Below are positions 36,744 to 48,282 of a DNA stretch of 64,000 bases, in pieces (position 1 is the first letter of the stretch; each line of letters opens with the position of its first letter). Below the pieces are notes generated by a model. It was not told the origin of the DNA, ran no database searches, and saw nothing but the letters and a program-made list of their open reading frames with translations. A program made the position numbers and the translations under genes. The stretch comes from Diogma glabrata (lineage: Eukaryota > Arthropoda > Insecta > Diptera > Cylindrotomidae): assembly GCA_963693315.1 (NCBI GenBank), contig OY856186.1, forward strand, positions 91,991,536 through 92,055,535, given 5' to 3'.

Positions 36744-37252
36744 CTACGTTCACATTACCATGATTTCAAACAATTAATAATTTCAGCTGGATTATCAGCT
36801 TGTTTTGGTTAATTTTTGTATACAAAATCCAAATCATGTTGAAAGATGATTTCAACGAAATCTATTTAAAATCACACTAAGCACCCCTGAATATTCGATT
36901 TTCGAAAAAAATTGCATTCCTATTTCTAAAGTGACATTTAATAAAGCAAGTATTTTGTTTTGAATCCAAATAAAAACATGGCTGGCTATTGTAAAATTTT
37001 AATAATATTTTGAGTCATACAAAAGAATTTTTTTTTTTGGGGATAGAAAGTTTTGACTCAAAAATAATAGAAAAACAGACAAATTGGTTTGGATATTTCT
37101 AACATAACATATTTATTTAAAAATTTTGCTCATATTTTGATAATTTACAAATAACTGTCATGCTTAATCACACTATTAATAATGTGAACGGTTTTTTGAA
37201 AACTTGGATTTTAGGTGATTTCGAGCTTGATTTCATCGTAATATGAACGTAC
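36744..37252. mobile_element. TA-flanked MITE, about 510 bp
   Basis: CTACGTTCACATTACCATGA at the left pairs with the complement of TCATCGTAATATGAACGTAC at the right (three mismatches). TA stands outside both ends (36742-36743, 37253-37254). Length, TA flank and lack of a gene suggest a Tc1/mariner-type MITE. Confidence 0.62.
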
Positions 37253-37992
37253 TATAACACTTAAAACTTTATTCACAATTAAAAATTACTTTACTTTTAT
37301 TTACACGGGTTTACGCTCCCGATATACAGCGTTTCGTTCACTTAACATAGTCCAATTCCACTTAAGCTGATTACTCTATAATATAAACGTCTAATTTAAA
37401 CTAATTCTGATTTTGCAAAATGAATTCCTTAAATACGATTTTGCTTAACTTATCGATTGTTCGAGGTCAATTTCTTTACAAAAAAACCTGGAGAAATTCA
37501 AATTCTTAATTTTATGTTTGAAAAATTAATGAAAATTCGAAACACCAACCCGATTTTTACGAAATTAAAGTAATAATGAGAAGATCAACTATTCTGCTTA
37601 GAACAAGGGTATCGTTAAAATAAAAAATGCTTTCGTAAATATGATTAAATAAAGTAAATTCGAAAAAATAATAAATGTTATTCACAAATTTTAACATACC
37701 GTTGTAGTATCTTAATATCACACTATTGGAATAACCGCTAAGTGCTGATCTGCCACAGCCATTTGCAGATCATTTCCAATGAACTATTTTTTGTGTCTCT
37801 AAAGTCTAAATGCGTTAAAATCGACATATTTGATTCCGTTTGTGCTTCTTAATGTGTTTTGTATAATATTCAAGCTCATCGAAGCTGTATTATCTTAGTA
37901 ATCGAATTCAATTCAACGAGTAAAGTATGATATTTTTGAAAACTGCTTCAGCACTGCGTGTGACGATATTTATAAAAACAAAAAGATAAGAA

Positions 37993-38650
37993 CACACAAT
38001 TCGTATAGGACGTTTTGAACAAAGCTTAAAAGAGATAGACTGGAAGCACAGCTAAACTTGACAGCAATCCTTCAAATAGGGACGAATATAGAACTTTTAA
38101 AGGTATAATAATTGATACGGAGTCAAATATTTTTTACATTGAGGAGGCCGAGTTGTCTTTCCGCGCTCTTTGCCATCGCCATTATATAATCGGTCCAGAG
38201 TAAGTCATTGGAAATTGTGACCACACAAACAAATTCTTTTACATTCGTCTTTTTGTCCTTCTTACATACTATTTTAAATATCATCTGGAATCAGATACTA
38301 ATTGAAATACCGTTGGTAACTTTTTTATGTCTTCGTTTAAATTACTGGCGTCTTGCCGGGCGACATCGACATTTGTACTATCTGGGATAGTTGTGAGATA
38401 GAAATCTAAAAGAAAATTTTTATCACGGCCATGACAAGGAGTAAAAGTTGGGCTTCTTACTATTTGCGACAAATTATACGGCTAGTATTTCTGCCACCCT
38501 TCCATTTTGGTCGAAAACGTGTGGAAGAAATTTCTAACCGCGATTCATTGTGGACGTTGAAGTCACCGGTAACGATACCCTAATATAATTATGGGAAGTT
38601 TCACTTTAATTTCGTTCACAATATATTAGTCAGGAGTATAGTTGGGTGAT
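37993..38650 (-). pseudogene. internally deleted Jockey/CR1-type LINE
   Basis: The part up to about 38290 matches 61315-61600 of the minus-strand LINE (GGGACGAAT, GGAGGCCGAGTT, TTGCCATCGCCATTATAT). The part from about 38390 matches 63045-63265, the endonuclease region (AGTAAAAGTTGGGCTTCTTAC, TGTGGACGTTGA followed by GTCACCGGTAACGATA). Nearly 1.5 kb present in the fuller copy is missing between them. Read in reverse, the endonuclease part shows MSQIVRSPTFTP, FLLDFYLTTIPDS and the GD-NVHN stretch. Confidence 0.75.
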
Positions 38651-38689
38651 ATTAAAAGAAATACTGAAAATATCAATATAAAAAACATA

Positions 38690-39420
38690 ACGATATATGT
38701 AGTATATTTTGCTACAAGAGATGAAAACGCTGCTTTTTCGTGAGTAAAATTTTCAACGAACGTAAAATGTTTTTAGTAGTATTAGTAGTATTATTTACCC
38801 ATTTGGAATTCGGATTGAACTGTCAGTAAAATGAACCATAGAATTCGATTTAGATATCAAATGTTTTTTGGAGGTTGGTAGTATTTGTTCAGGAAGTAAA
38901 TAAAAAATATAAAAGCTGCAAACTTAATTTTTTATTATTGTTATAATTTGATAGTTCTGCGTGTTAATTAATATACTTACATTTTTATTAATAAATAAAT
39001 TGTCAAAACTTCAAAATTTTGAAATTATGACAACTTTTAGAAATGTGAATTACGTGTTGAGTACGCAAACTAAAATACAATTCTGACTATTCAAAACCAA
39101 CTATTTTGTCAGATTTGGATTTGGATTTCGATACATGAAATTGTTAGTGTAATTTGGCAAATAAAATACAGCTTTTATCTCGCGTAGGAAATGCAATTTT
39201 TTCTATTATAGTAAATATATAAACGATATATTTAAAATTATTAAATTTGAAATTGACAACATAACATTCAAAATTCATATTATATTTTTTCATGGTTGCT
39301 GTGTTTTAAAAACTTTGTAAAATTATATCAAATGACGCGTTTTCACAGTAGATTAAGCCTGCTTGAAAATATACTTTACATATGCTATCATAGAAAAAAA
39401 GCATTTATCACAAAATGCTT
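38690..39420 (+). repeat. interspersed repeat, copy 2
   Basis: Direct counterpart of 2150-2530, with about 390 bp more material between the first block (AGAGATGAAAACGCTG, ACGAACGTAAAATGTTTTTA) and the second (TTTATCTCGCGTAGGAAATG). Class unknown. Confidence 0.5.
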
Positions 39421-39655
39421 TGCTTGCCAAAAAGTAGGAATGGTATTTCATTGAAAAAAGATTCGATTATTCAAATTTTAAAAAATCAATTCATAAAAAG
39501 CTCGGAAAAATCTTTGATTAATCGATCTTTTAAATAATTTTCTTTAAAGATACACACGTACATTAAAAACAAAAATATACATAACATGAAAATAATAAAT
39601 TACTAAAAATAATTACTAAAAATAATATTACTAAAAATAATAATAATAAACAAAA

Positions 39656-39961
39656 TATCAAAATGTTTGTTTTTTCTGCATACACCTTATATTATTCACA
39701 CGAAAATAAGAAATAAAATAAATTTTATTTATTATAAATCATTTATTATTATACTACTATAGTTTCAATCTCTGTGAGATCATCAACTGGTATTGATATG
39801 CAATCGAATTGCATATCAATACCAGTTGATGATCTCACAGAGATAGTTTCAATCTAGTAGTAGTATAATAATAAATGATTTATAATAAATAAAATTTATT
39901 TTATTTCTTATTTTCGTGTGAATAATATAAGGTGTATGCAGAAAAAACAAACATTTTGATA
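39656..39961. repeat. 306-bp near-perfect palindrome with a flipped core block
   Basis: TATCAAAATGTTTGTTTTTT opens the left arm and its complement closes the right at 39961. The arms meet at CGA, 39805-39807, inside GATATGCAATCGAATTGCAT. The arms are almost identical, except that one small block, ATAGTTTCAATCT, lies in the same orientation in both arms instead of mirrored (near 39758 and 39844). No ORF. Its near-identity suggests recent formation. Confidence 0.85.
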
Positions 39962-41437
39962 CTATGGATTATTCACGTCACTCCAACGAAGAATTTTTTC
40001 AAAAAAAATAAACAAAATATTAAAAAAATATCATAAAAATCATTGCATTCAAATATTAGCCCCATATTTCCCGCTTTGGAAAATAATCTTTCTAATGGAA
40101 CTGTTGTTATTTATTTTTTTTGTTAACAATTTGACAGTGACGTAATTTTTCCTTCTTTTCTAGTACATTTTCACGCTTCTAGTACATTATTTCGTGTTTA
40201 GTACAAAAACATAATTATACTTTAAATATAGAAAAACAACCTATTATTTCATTAAAATAGCATTATTTCTAGAGTCGGTCTTTAAAAGATAATTTTAGAT
40301 TTTTGATTCATAAGAATGGAATTGAATTGATTCTTTTTTGAACGACTAATCGATTAGATCGAAGATAGAGCAGTAACTAAACGTTTTCGAGTCTGAACTC
40401 TTTGAACCTTGACCGATTAATTTGAAATTTGCTGAATAGTTAAGGGATGACTCAAAAATCAAAGGTGACATAGCGATGATTTACACTTTTACCCTGGGGG
40501 TAGATGCCACAGTTTCTCGGGGTGGAATTTTTTTCACTCAAAATAACCCCGAAAATAGATAAAGAGACACATTTTAGGTGAAAATATTCGACAACGTTTT
40601 TTCCATAGATCGATATTTTTCGAGTTATTCGCAATTGGAAACTTGCATTTTTCGTTCAAATAAGCAGGTTTTTTGATGGTTTTTCACACAACTCAAAAAC
40701 TCAGCGTTCTATCAAAAAAGTTAAAATCAAGTTTAAAACGAAAACGAGAGTAGTTTTGTATGAGTTTTGCAAGTCCAAAACTTGGTTCGAATTATTCAAC
40801 GTTAAAAAATGGAAAGCTTTGCATTTTCGGGAGAAAACTTCTAAAATATTTTTATAATGCTTAGCAATACCTTTAAAATAAGTACTAGTTTAATTCGTGT
40901 CCATTAAAACTAAGCGAGTTACGATGCAAAAACGGAGAGCAAATCGAACTTAAAAAAAATCAGCGTTAAAATATCAGCTATTCCCAACAAAATCCATATT
41001 CTTCGTTATCCTTTTACAGATAGCTGTATTTTAGTATTAATTATGTTAGTTTTTGAAAAAAGTATGACGATAATGAAAAATATATATTTCAAATTTCTTA
41101 AAAACGTACCTTCTCTTCAAAATAACTCTAAAACTAAATAAAATACGTAACAAGTATTCAGCACAGATTTGTTTGTCTTTTTAACAAAAATTTGGTTATA
41201 TTTTGTTTTCTTTGGGATAAAAAATACCGAAGATGTAACTGTTTCAAGTTTGCATTATAGTGCTAAGACCACTCAAAATCGAGCCCCTCAAAACGTAACC
41301 ATATAAAGATGAAAGGCTGGAACAAGATGGAATGAATACCATATTATGACTTTTGAAAGTACCTATATATTGGATTTTTAATGGACGTTGTAGCTTTAAA
41401 ATTGAGAAACCAACATTGAGAAATTGAGAAAAACCAG

Positions 41438-41719
41438 TTGCATTTTTTTGGTGCAAAACACTGTTTTTTCGACATCATTTGTGTGAGTGTGTGTCAGTGC
41501 GTCTATACACACACAAATCTATTTGAAATAGTGCGTGACTGTACAGTCAGCATATTTTCGAAATCAAAGCAGGAAGAGTTACTTAAAATAATATTTTGTA
41601 ACTGTAAAAAAGGATGCAGTGCCTCTTGTGGTTGCCGAAGACTCAGATTATTTTGTAACTCAACATGTGGGACATGCTGCGTTGACAACTGTCAGAAATG
41701 TCCTCCGGAAAGAAAATGA
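41438..41719 (+). pseudogene. Cys-rich reading frame, transposon-like (unassigned)
   Basis: The frame ends at the TGA at 41717-41719 and is convincing only from about 41560. There it reads CNCKKGCSASCGC, then a basic stretch RRLRLFC and CGTCCVDNCQKCP, some twelve Cys in about 45 residues. A C-x-C-x(3)-C-x(3)-C-x-C pattern followed by C-x(3)-C-x(2)-C resembles Cys-rich tails seen in repeated insect proteins, and is also reminiscent of CXC-type metal-binding domains. No start or upstream domain was identified. Moderately old; it may be the C-terminal end of a transposon protein. Confidence 0.35.
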
Positions 41720-42049
41720 AAGTATTTGTAGCTGTGATGATTAAATTTTCTGAAAATTTTAGATTAAATTTTCAGAAAAATGTAGTTACTTCGGTCTGAA
41801 AGACCTAAGTATTACATTCATGAGCTCAAAGTAAAATTCTTAACCCCACTTTTTTGCCATTTCTCGACGTTTTAGGACCTACTGATTCTAAAAAAGCAAA
41901 AAAAAAAAAATGTGTGTCTGTCTGCCGGCCGTCCGTCACAACCGACGAAATCTAGAAAACCGCTGAACGGATTTCAAATTTTTTTTTTTTCTAAAAATAG
42001 GTTTACTCAATGGGAAGAGCCGAAAGGACGATGTGTTTGATAACTGTAC

Positions 42050-42560
42050 CGGAAGTGTGTCAAAAAAATCGTCAAGTGTGTCAAAACAAGGAAATTTGCA
42101 TATTTTTTGGTTAAAAAATGTTCATTTTAAGTGATTACGAGTAGAAACATTGTATTTGGAGAAATCTTGATGGTCGGGATTGGTATGTGAGACCAAAATC
42201 TAGATTATTGCATTATAAGTTTGTCAAAAAAATGTTGTCAAGTGTGTCAAAAGAAAGATTTTTATTTATTTTTTTACCTAATTTTTTGGGAAAAAAATAA
42301 AATTATTGTTTGTTTGAAATGAGTTTTATTATTATTATTGAGAATTATGGCATTATAAGTTTGTCAAAAAAATGTTGTCAAGTGTGTCAAAAGAGAGATT
42401 TTTTTTTATTTTTACCCAATTTTTAGGAAAAAATAAAATTGTTTGAAATGAAATTTTATTATTATTATTGAGAATTATGGCATTATAAGTTTGTCAAAAA
42501 ATAATGTCAAGTGTGTCAAAAAATAATTTCATTTATTTTTTAGCCAATTTTTTGGAAAAA
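42050..42560 (+). repeat. degenerate tandem repeat with GTGTGTCAAA motif
   Basis: Units of roughly 130-140 bp at about 42205, 42349 and 42478. Each contains GCATTATAAGTTTGTCAAAA followed by TGTCAAGTGTGTCAAAA; an earlier partial unit is near 42053. The second and third units also share TTTTATTATTATTATTGAG. Confidence 0.7.
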
Positions 42561-42619
42561 AAATGTAGCTGTTTTTATGACGTAAATATAATTGAAAATG
42601 AAATTGGACATGGACATTT

Positions 42620-43275
42620 TTGAATTTGTTATAGTTTTTGAAATATTTTTGGAATTTTGAAAAAGTTGATTGATTTTGTAATAATTTTTGCATTATTCTT
42701 AGAATTTCTGAAAAAGTTTTAATTTTTGATTTCGTAAGAATTTTTGGAATATTTTAAGAATTTTGAAAAATTTTTAATTTTTAATTTTATTATAATTTTT
42801 GGAATTTTGAAAAAATTTTCAACTTTTGATTTTGTAATAATTTTTGCAATATTTTTAGAATTTTGGAAAAAGTTTGCATTTTTAAGAATTTTTGGATTAT
42901 TGGAATTTAGAAAAAGTTTCAATATTTGATTTCATTCTAATTTTTGGAATATTTTTGGAATTTTGAAAAAGGTTTCAATTTTTGATTTTGTTATAATTTT
43001 TGCAATATTTTTAGGATTTGGAAAAAAAATAGAATTTTTGAATTTTATATAGATATATATTTAGAATTTTGAAAAAAGCTTCATATTTTGATTTTGTAAG
43101 AATTTTTGGAATATTTTTAGAATTTTGAAAAATTTAAGATTTTTGATTTTATTATAATTTTGAAAAAAGTTTTAATTTTTGATTTTGTAATAATTTTTGC
43201 AATATTTTTAGAATTTTGGAAAAGTTTGAATTTTTAAGAATTTTTGGAATATTATCGGATTTTAGAAAAAGTTTG
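42620..43275 (+). repeat. minisatellite of TTTTTGGAATATTTTTAGAA type
   Basis: About ten imperfect units of roughly 55-65 bp, each with TTTTGATTTTGTAATAATTT, a short GGAATATTTTTAGAATTTTG segment and GAAAAAGTTT. Frames on both strands through it give Ile/Lys/Phe-rich strings that are not genes. Confidence 0.75.
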
Positions 43276-43278
43276 AAT

Positions 43279-43544
43279 GTCATACTGGCTGTCATACTGG
43301 CAGATCGCAGAGAGACTTCTTTGTCCGAACTGCGTACAAATGGTATAGTTTGCCGGAACACTTAGTCTCAGGTGGCTTCAACCCGCAGATGTTTAAAAAA
43401 AGCGTTAATCTACACCTCAGAACGCCAGTTGTTGTGGGACCCAGGTCTAGACCTAGGTCTTAAAAGGTATTTATGTGTTGTTGTGACACATATTCTAAAC
43501 CCTATTACACAACACATTTTCTTAAAAAAAAAAAAAAAAAAAAA
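43279..43544 (+). pseudogene. 5'-truncated 3' end of Jockey/CR1-type LINE
   Basis: From 43290 the frame reads CHTGRSQRDFFVRTAYKW and YSLPEHL, then LRTPVVVGPRS, to TAA at 43461-43463. This is the C-terminal tail of the LINE pol (FFVRTA-KW pattern). A 3' UTR (TGTTGTTGTGACACATATT) and an A run at 43524-43544 follow. The same tail is present on the minus strand at 60935-61135 and as a fragment at 51060-51185. Confidence 0.78.
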
Positions 43545-44219
43545 TTTGATTATTTAATTTAACAAAATTTTTGGATTTGGATTATAATTTTCCGGCAACG
43601 TATTGATATTTCGTGTTAGTTTTGTAATAAGTTTTTAAACAGATATAAAAAATACTTGTACGTTAACAAAGAGTTATGTTTGATATACATCGCTGCCCAA
43701 AACTAAAAACCATGTCCTCGTGAAAGTTTTTTGCCGAAAACTATATCAAAATCCTTTACCCAGACCGAAGTCTTGATATCTCAGAGCTGTGAGATTCAGC
43801 CCCTCCATATTTTTATGTTTATATTTTTGAGTTGAAATTCAGTTTATTTCAAAATAAATTATTAAAATTAAAAAGAAAAAAAATTCAATGAATATTTCAA
43901 ATTAAAACTTTCAATTTTAAAATAAATAGAGATTTAAGTTCAGATTTACTTCAATGCCATGGTGCTATAAGGAAATATAGTATTAAATATATAGAAAACT
44001 AACTTTGAAAAATTTAAAACGTATTTACGAGTTATTATTATTAATTCGGGGGAATTTGAAAAATACTAAACTATTTATAGTATAATAACTTAACTGAGTT
44101 CTAACTTTTCGACTAAAATTAGATACAACAGAAAATACCCGCTTAGGTTCGGATGATGGTGGGCGAATCATTAGTATTGCAACATACAGCTACTGCAAAA
44201 TTATAGTTCTTTGACTATT

Positions 44220-44740
44220 TTTTTTTAAATAATAACATTTCTTTTTAAAGCGCCATTCACATAAATCCTCAATTAATTTAAAATTTATTTCAGTAAGCAG
44301 ATGTGTTCAAATGTCTTAAAGCCCTCTATTGCTTTTTACATAAGCATAACAAATTTTTGTAGCATTGAGTACATTGAATTGCATCGATGTCTTGTCTCAC
44401 ATCCAAATTCAAACTACCTTTATTACCAACTTCTGTAGGCACGTTTTGTTGCAAGATATTATTTCAGATTGTAAATCATTTAAAATACTTCACTATAGCA
44501 TGGACGCTATCTAAAATCTCTAATATTGTATTATTTTTTCTTTCTAAAATTGTTTCATCCCCAATATCTTCTAAAAAAGAAAAGTCTTCGCCGTTATTGG
44601 CAGTATTAATTAAAATATTAATAAAAGTAATATTTTTTTGTTTTACGCAGAAATTTTCAAAACCGCTAAGCCACGGTTTGGTAAGTCTGTTTTCGGTTAC
44701 GGTTTATTTGTTTCAAAACCTTCCGTTTTAGGTTTCAGTG
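44220..44740 (-). pseudogene. possible decayed hAT transposase fragment
   Basis: On the minus strand, scattered over frames, I read FLEDIGDETILERKNN, then ILDSVHAIVKYFK near 44510. After a break comes NKGSLNLDVRQDIDAIQC near 44400. The order 'KIVKYFK ... L.LDV.TRW' is characteristic of hAT transposases, although the TRW itself is lost here. Several stops. No termini found. Confidence 0.33.
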
Positions 44741-44870
44741 AACCAAACCATAAAACTCTACTTGTGATGTATAGCTTTAAAACAAATGTTCTTTTCTCAT
44801 AATAATATTTTTCAGAGTTTTGCATTTTCATGTAAAGAATAATTCTTTGCATTTTTATGTAAAGAATTAG

Positions 44871-46338
44871 TAAAGAATAGTTTTTTACGTGAAGAATGTA
44901 AAGAATGTAAAGAAATGTAAAAATGTAAAGAATGATTAATAAACGTAAAGAATTTTACTTTCAAGTGATATTTACAGCTCCTTTAAGAAGACAAAACTTG
45001 TGCCCACTTCCAACAATGGTAATACCAATTTTGAATTGAAAATAATTGCGGATTTCAGTCTCTATAAAATATTTTCCCGCTTTAATCATAGAAAAAGCGA
45101 GGATTGGAAATCATAAATTATGTATTAAAATTTTAAACTTATTACAATAATATTATCAATTTAACTACAATAACATCAATTTGTTGAATACGACACATAA
45201 AAAACTTGATTTACAATAGCAATTATTTTCAGTATACAAATTACCAAAGATAGGCTTTACCTGTCAATTGATAAAATTAAGAATGTCCGCACCCAAGTTT
45301 TCAACCATTCAACTTTAGAATTTAGATTAAAGAAAATGTTTGTTGATATGTCACATATATAAGCTATCTTTGTACTCAAAAACAATTGTTATTTTTAAAA
45401 TTTTAGTTGTACAAACAAATGATTGATTTCACAAAATCGATATTTCTGGTATCGTGAAATTGTTTATTTATATTTTAACAAGTTTGAGATTAAATTTAAA
45501 ATGTATTAAATTTAAAATGTAAAGTATCGACTCAAACCGAAACTTAGCTCTGTGCAGTTAGCCAGGAACTTTTGATTTTTTTAAATTTTATATTTTATTA
45601 TGATTGTACCTTGATTGGGAGGAACTAGGAGTTCAATTAAAATGATTGTACCTCTCTAGTTTAATTATTATGAACAAAACAAAATTGGGTTTCCAGGTTT
45701 GAGTCGATACTAAAAATACATTTTAAATTTAATCTCAAACCTGTTAAAATATAAATAAACAATTTCACGATACCAGAAATATCGAATTTGTGAAATCAAT
45801 CATTTGTTTGTACAACTAAAATTTTAAAAATAACATTTGTTTTTTAATACAAAGATAGCTTATATATATATGCGACATATCAACAAACATTTTCTTTAAT
45901 CTAAATTCTAAAGTTGAATGGTTGATAACTTGGGTTCGGACATTCTTCATTTTATCAATTGACAGATAAAGCCAGTCTTTGATAATTTGTATACTGAAAA
46001 TAATTGCTATTGTAAATCAAGTTTTTTATGTGTCGTGTTCAACAATTTGATGTTATTATAGTTCAATTGTTAATTTTATTGTAATAAGTTTAAAATTTTA
46101 ATACATAATTTATGATTTCCAATCCTTGCTTTTTCTATAATTAAAGCGGCAAAATATTTTATGGAGACCGAAATTCGTAGTTATTTTCAATTCAAGATTT
46201 GTATTACCATTGTTGGAATTGGGCACAAGTTTTGTCTTCTTAAAGGAGCTGTAAAAATCACTTGAAAGTAAAATTCTTTACATTTATTAATCATTCTTTA
46301 CATTCTTTACGTAAAAAACTATTCTTTACTAATTCTTT
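44871..46338. repeat. foldback structure with ~650-bp arms
   Basis: 44871-45538 and about 45696-46338 are inverted copies along their whole length. Outer pairs are GTAAAGAATAG/CTATTCTTTAC and CTCCTTTAAGAAGACAAAAC with its complement; inner pairs are CAAACAAATGATTGATTTC and AGTATCGACTCAAACC with its complement GGTTTGAGTCGATACT. The spacer is about 157 bp. The arms differ by scattered substitutions and small indels. A further partial copy of the right arm (TTTGTATTACCATTGTTGGA) follows at 46338-46410. No coding capacity seen. Confidence 0.82.
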
Positions 46339-46410
46339 TCAATTCAAAATTTGTATTACCATTGTTGGAATTTGGCACAAGTTTTGTCTTAATTCCTAAA
46401 GGAGCTATAA

Positions 46411-47238
46411 ACATCAGTATTCAGATGATAAATATAACTAAAGACTGACTTAAAAACTATGATTATTTAGAAGTTTGAGTTTCATTTTAAATTATATATC
46501 AATCTAATGAGAAAATTGGCACATTTTTTAGTTTTTTAGCATTATTTACATTCTTTACAATGATTTTTGGACATGTAAAGAATGAATTTTTTACATGTAA
46601 AGAATTACGTAAATTACTCTTTTTAAAGGATTTGCACAACACTGGTTTTTAGAATATTATTAGTGGATTTTAAGAGGTGAAAAGTAGGAAAACATAATAA
46701 ACTATGTTAAAGAACATAAAATAGGACATTATATAGCAAGGTTGAGAAGTAAGCTATTATTGACCGAGAACTTTTAGATAGGGATATACCTAATGTTCGA
46801 GTTCTATATTAGTCTTCTAAACCGAGGTATATATAGAATTTGTTTAACTACTAACACTAATTATCATATTTGCTTCAATTAAATTTTGATATTAGATGAA
46901 AAACGTGTTCTAGACAGAGTTGTGAAAACTTGACCATTTTTGATTTTCCTGAAACTTGGCTTATATGTAAATATAATAATAATATAAAAAATAATCCTTA
47001 TTTTAAAATTTTTTTAAAGTGCATAGTTTGAGCATAGGGGGCACCCCAACATGCATGAAAAATGAAAATTCTGCCGATCCGGTGTAACTTTGAAATTAAA
47101 TTGCTCAAGAACGGCTTTACTGATTTTATCAAACTTTTTTTTGTTTGATAGATGATTAGTTAGTCCTTTGAAAAAAAATTAATTAATTGTTTTTATAATT
47201 AATTTTAAATGAAAATATCTAAAAAACTTTTTTAAAGA
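46411..47238. other. no gene seen
   Basis: AT-rich. It has GTAAAGAAT motifs at 46540-46620 like those in the foldback ends, and a GGGGGCACCCC palindrome near 47036. Confidence 0.4.
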
Positions 47239-47993
47239 TGGCGCTAGGGTCGAAGATCAATTGGAATTTAATTAATTTTTTTTCTGAAAATAGTTCTATC
47301 CTTACTCTAAAATATATCAAATTTACCCAGAGGCGTTAATTTTTGTTCTTGAGATATTTATCTTTAAAAATTTTTAGTACGACTGAAATTCGAATATTTC
47401 TTCATTTTTTCAAACAACTTCCATTAACACAAAATTTTAAAATCAATTAAATTTTAGCTTTTTTTTTAAATATAGCTCTTTTATACTATAAAATATATCA
47501 AATTTACAAAGAGGCGTTAATTCGTGTTCTTGAGATATTTAATTTTAAAGATTTTTAGTCCGATTAAAATTCTAATTGTTCATTATTTTTTATAATAAAT
47601 TGTTTGACCATCAAAAAATTTTAACCACTGAAGTTCGAGAAAATAATGAACAATTAGAATTTTAATTGGACTAAAAATCTTTAAAATTAAATATCTCAAG
47701 AACACGAATTAACGCCTCTTTGTAAATTTGATATATTTTAAAGTAAGGTTAGAGCTATATTTAAAAAAAAAAAGTTTAAAATTGATTGTTTTTAAAATTT
47801 TTTGTTAATGGAAGTTGTTTGAAAAATTGAAGAAAAATTCGAATTTCAGTCGTACTAAAAATCTTTAAAATTAAATATCTGAAGAACAAAAATTAACGCC
47901 TCTAAGTTAATTTGATATATTTTAGAATAAAGATAGAACTTTTTTCAGAAAAAAAATTAATTAAATTCCAATTGATCTTCAACCCTAGCGCCA
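47239..47993. repeat. foldback structure with internally repeated arms
   Basis: 47239-47590 and 47639-47993 are inverted copies: GGCGCTAGGGTCGAAGATCA opens the left arm and TGATCTTCAACCCTAGCGCC closes the right. Within each arm a unit of about 170 bp is present twice in tandem, marked by GAGGCGTTAATT..TGTTCTTGAGATATTTA. Spacer about 48 bp. No gene. Confidence 0.8.
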
Positions 47994-48054
47994 GAAGTCT
48001 GTTCTGTTAGAAGATATCTGTTAGAAGTCTATATACAATTGAGACGTCAGGTAC

Positions 48055-48282
48055 CCAGAGGTTGGTATGGTTACCTATTTTTAATCCATTTCATGGCGCA
48101 CTGAATAGGTTTTGGATCAGACATGCTGGTAAGGTAGCATCAGCTCGCGACCCCGGCGTCTTAGCCGAGGTACCCGCTTACACTAAACATAACAAGAGGT
48201 TTTCGGTATGTAATAGGAAACAAGAGCCCCAAACTTTAGCATGGGTATCTATACCAATATCCGAGTGCTGAAATGCCGTGAC
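48055..48282 (+). other. GC-richer unassigned stretch next to hAT element
   Basis: Clearly richer in G and C than the surroundings, with a 69-codon frame (48062-48271) containing GALNRFWIRHAGKVASAR. The base use suggests former coding or retroelement sequence. I recognise no family, and the frame has no partner domain on either side. Confidence 0.3.

Noticed and set aside
42719..43361. Asn/Lys/Phe-rich frames on both strands
   Set aside because: They arise from the minisatellite unit; the same words recur in each unit and on both strands.
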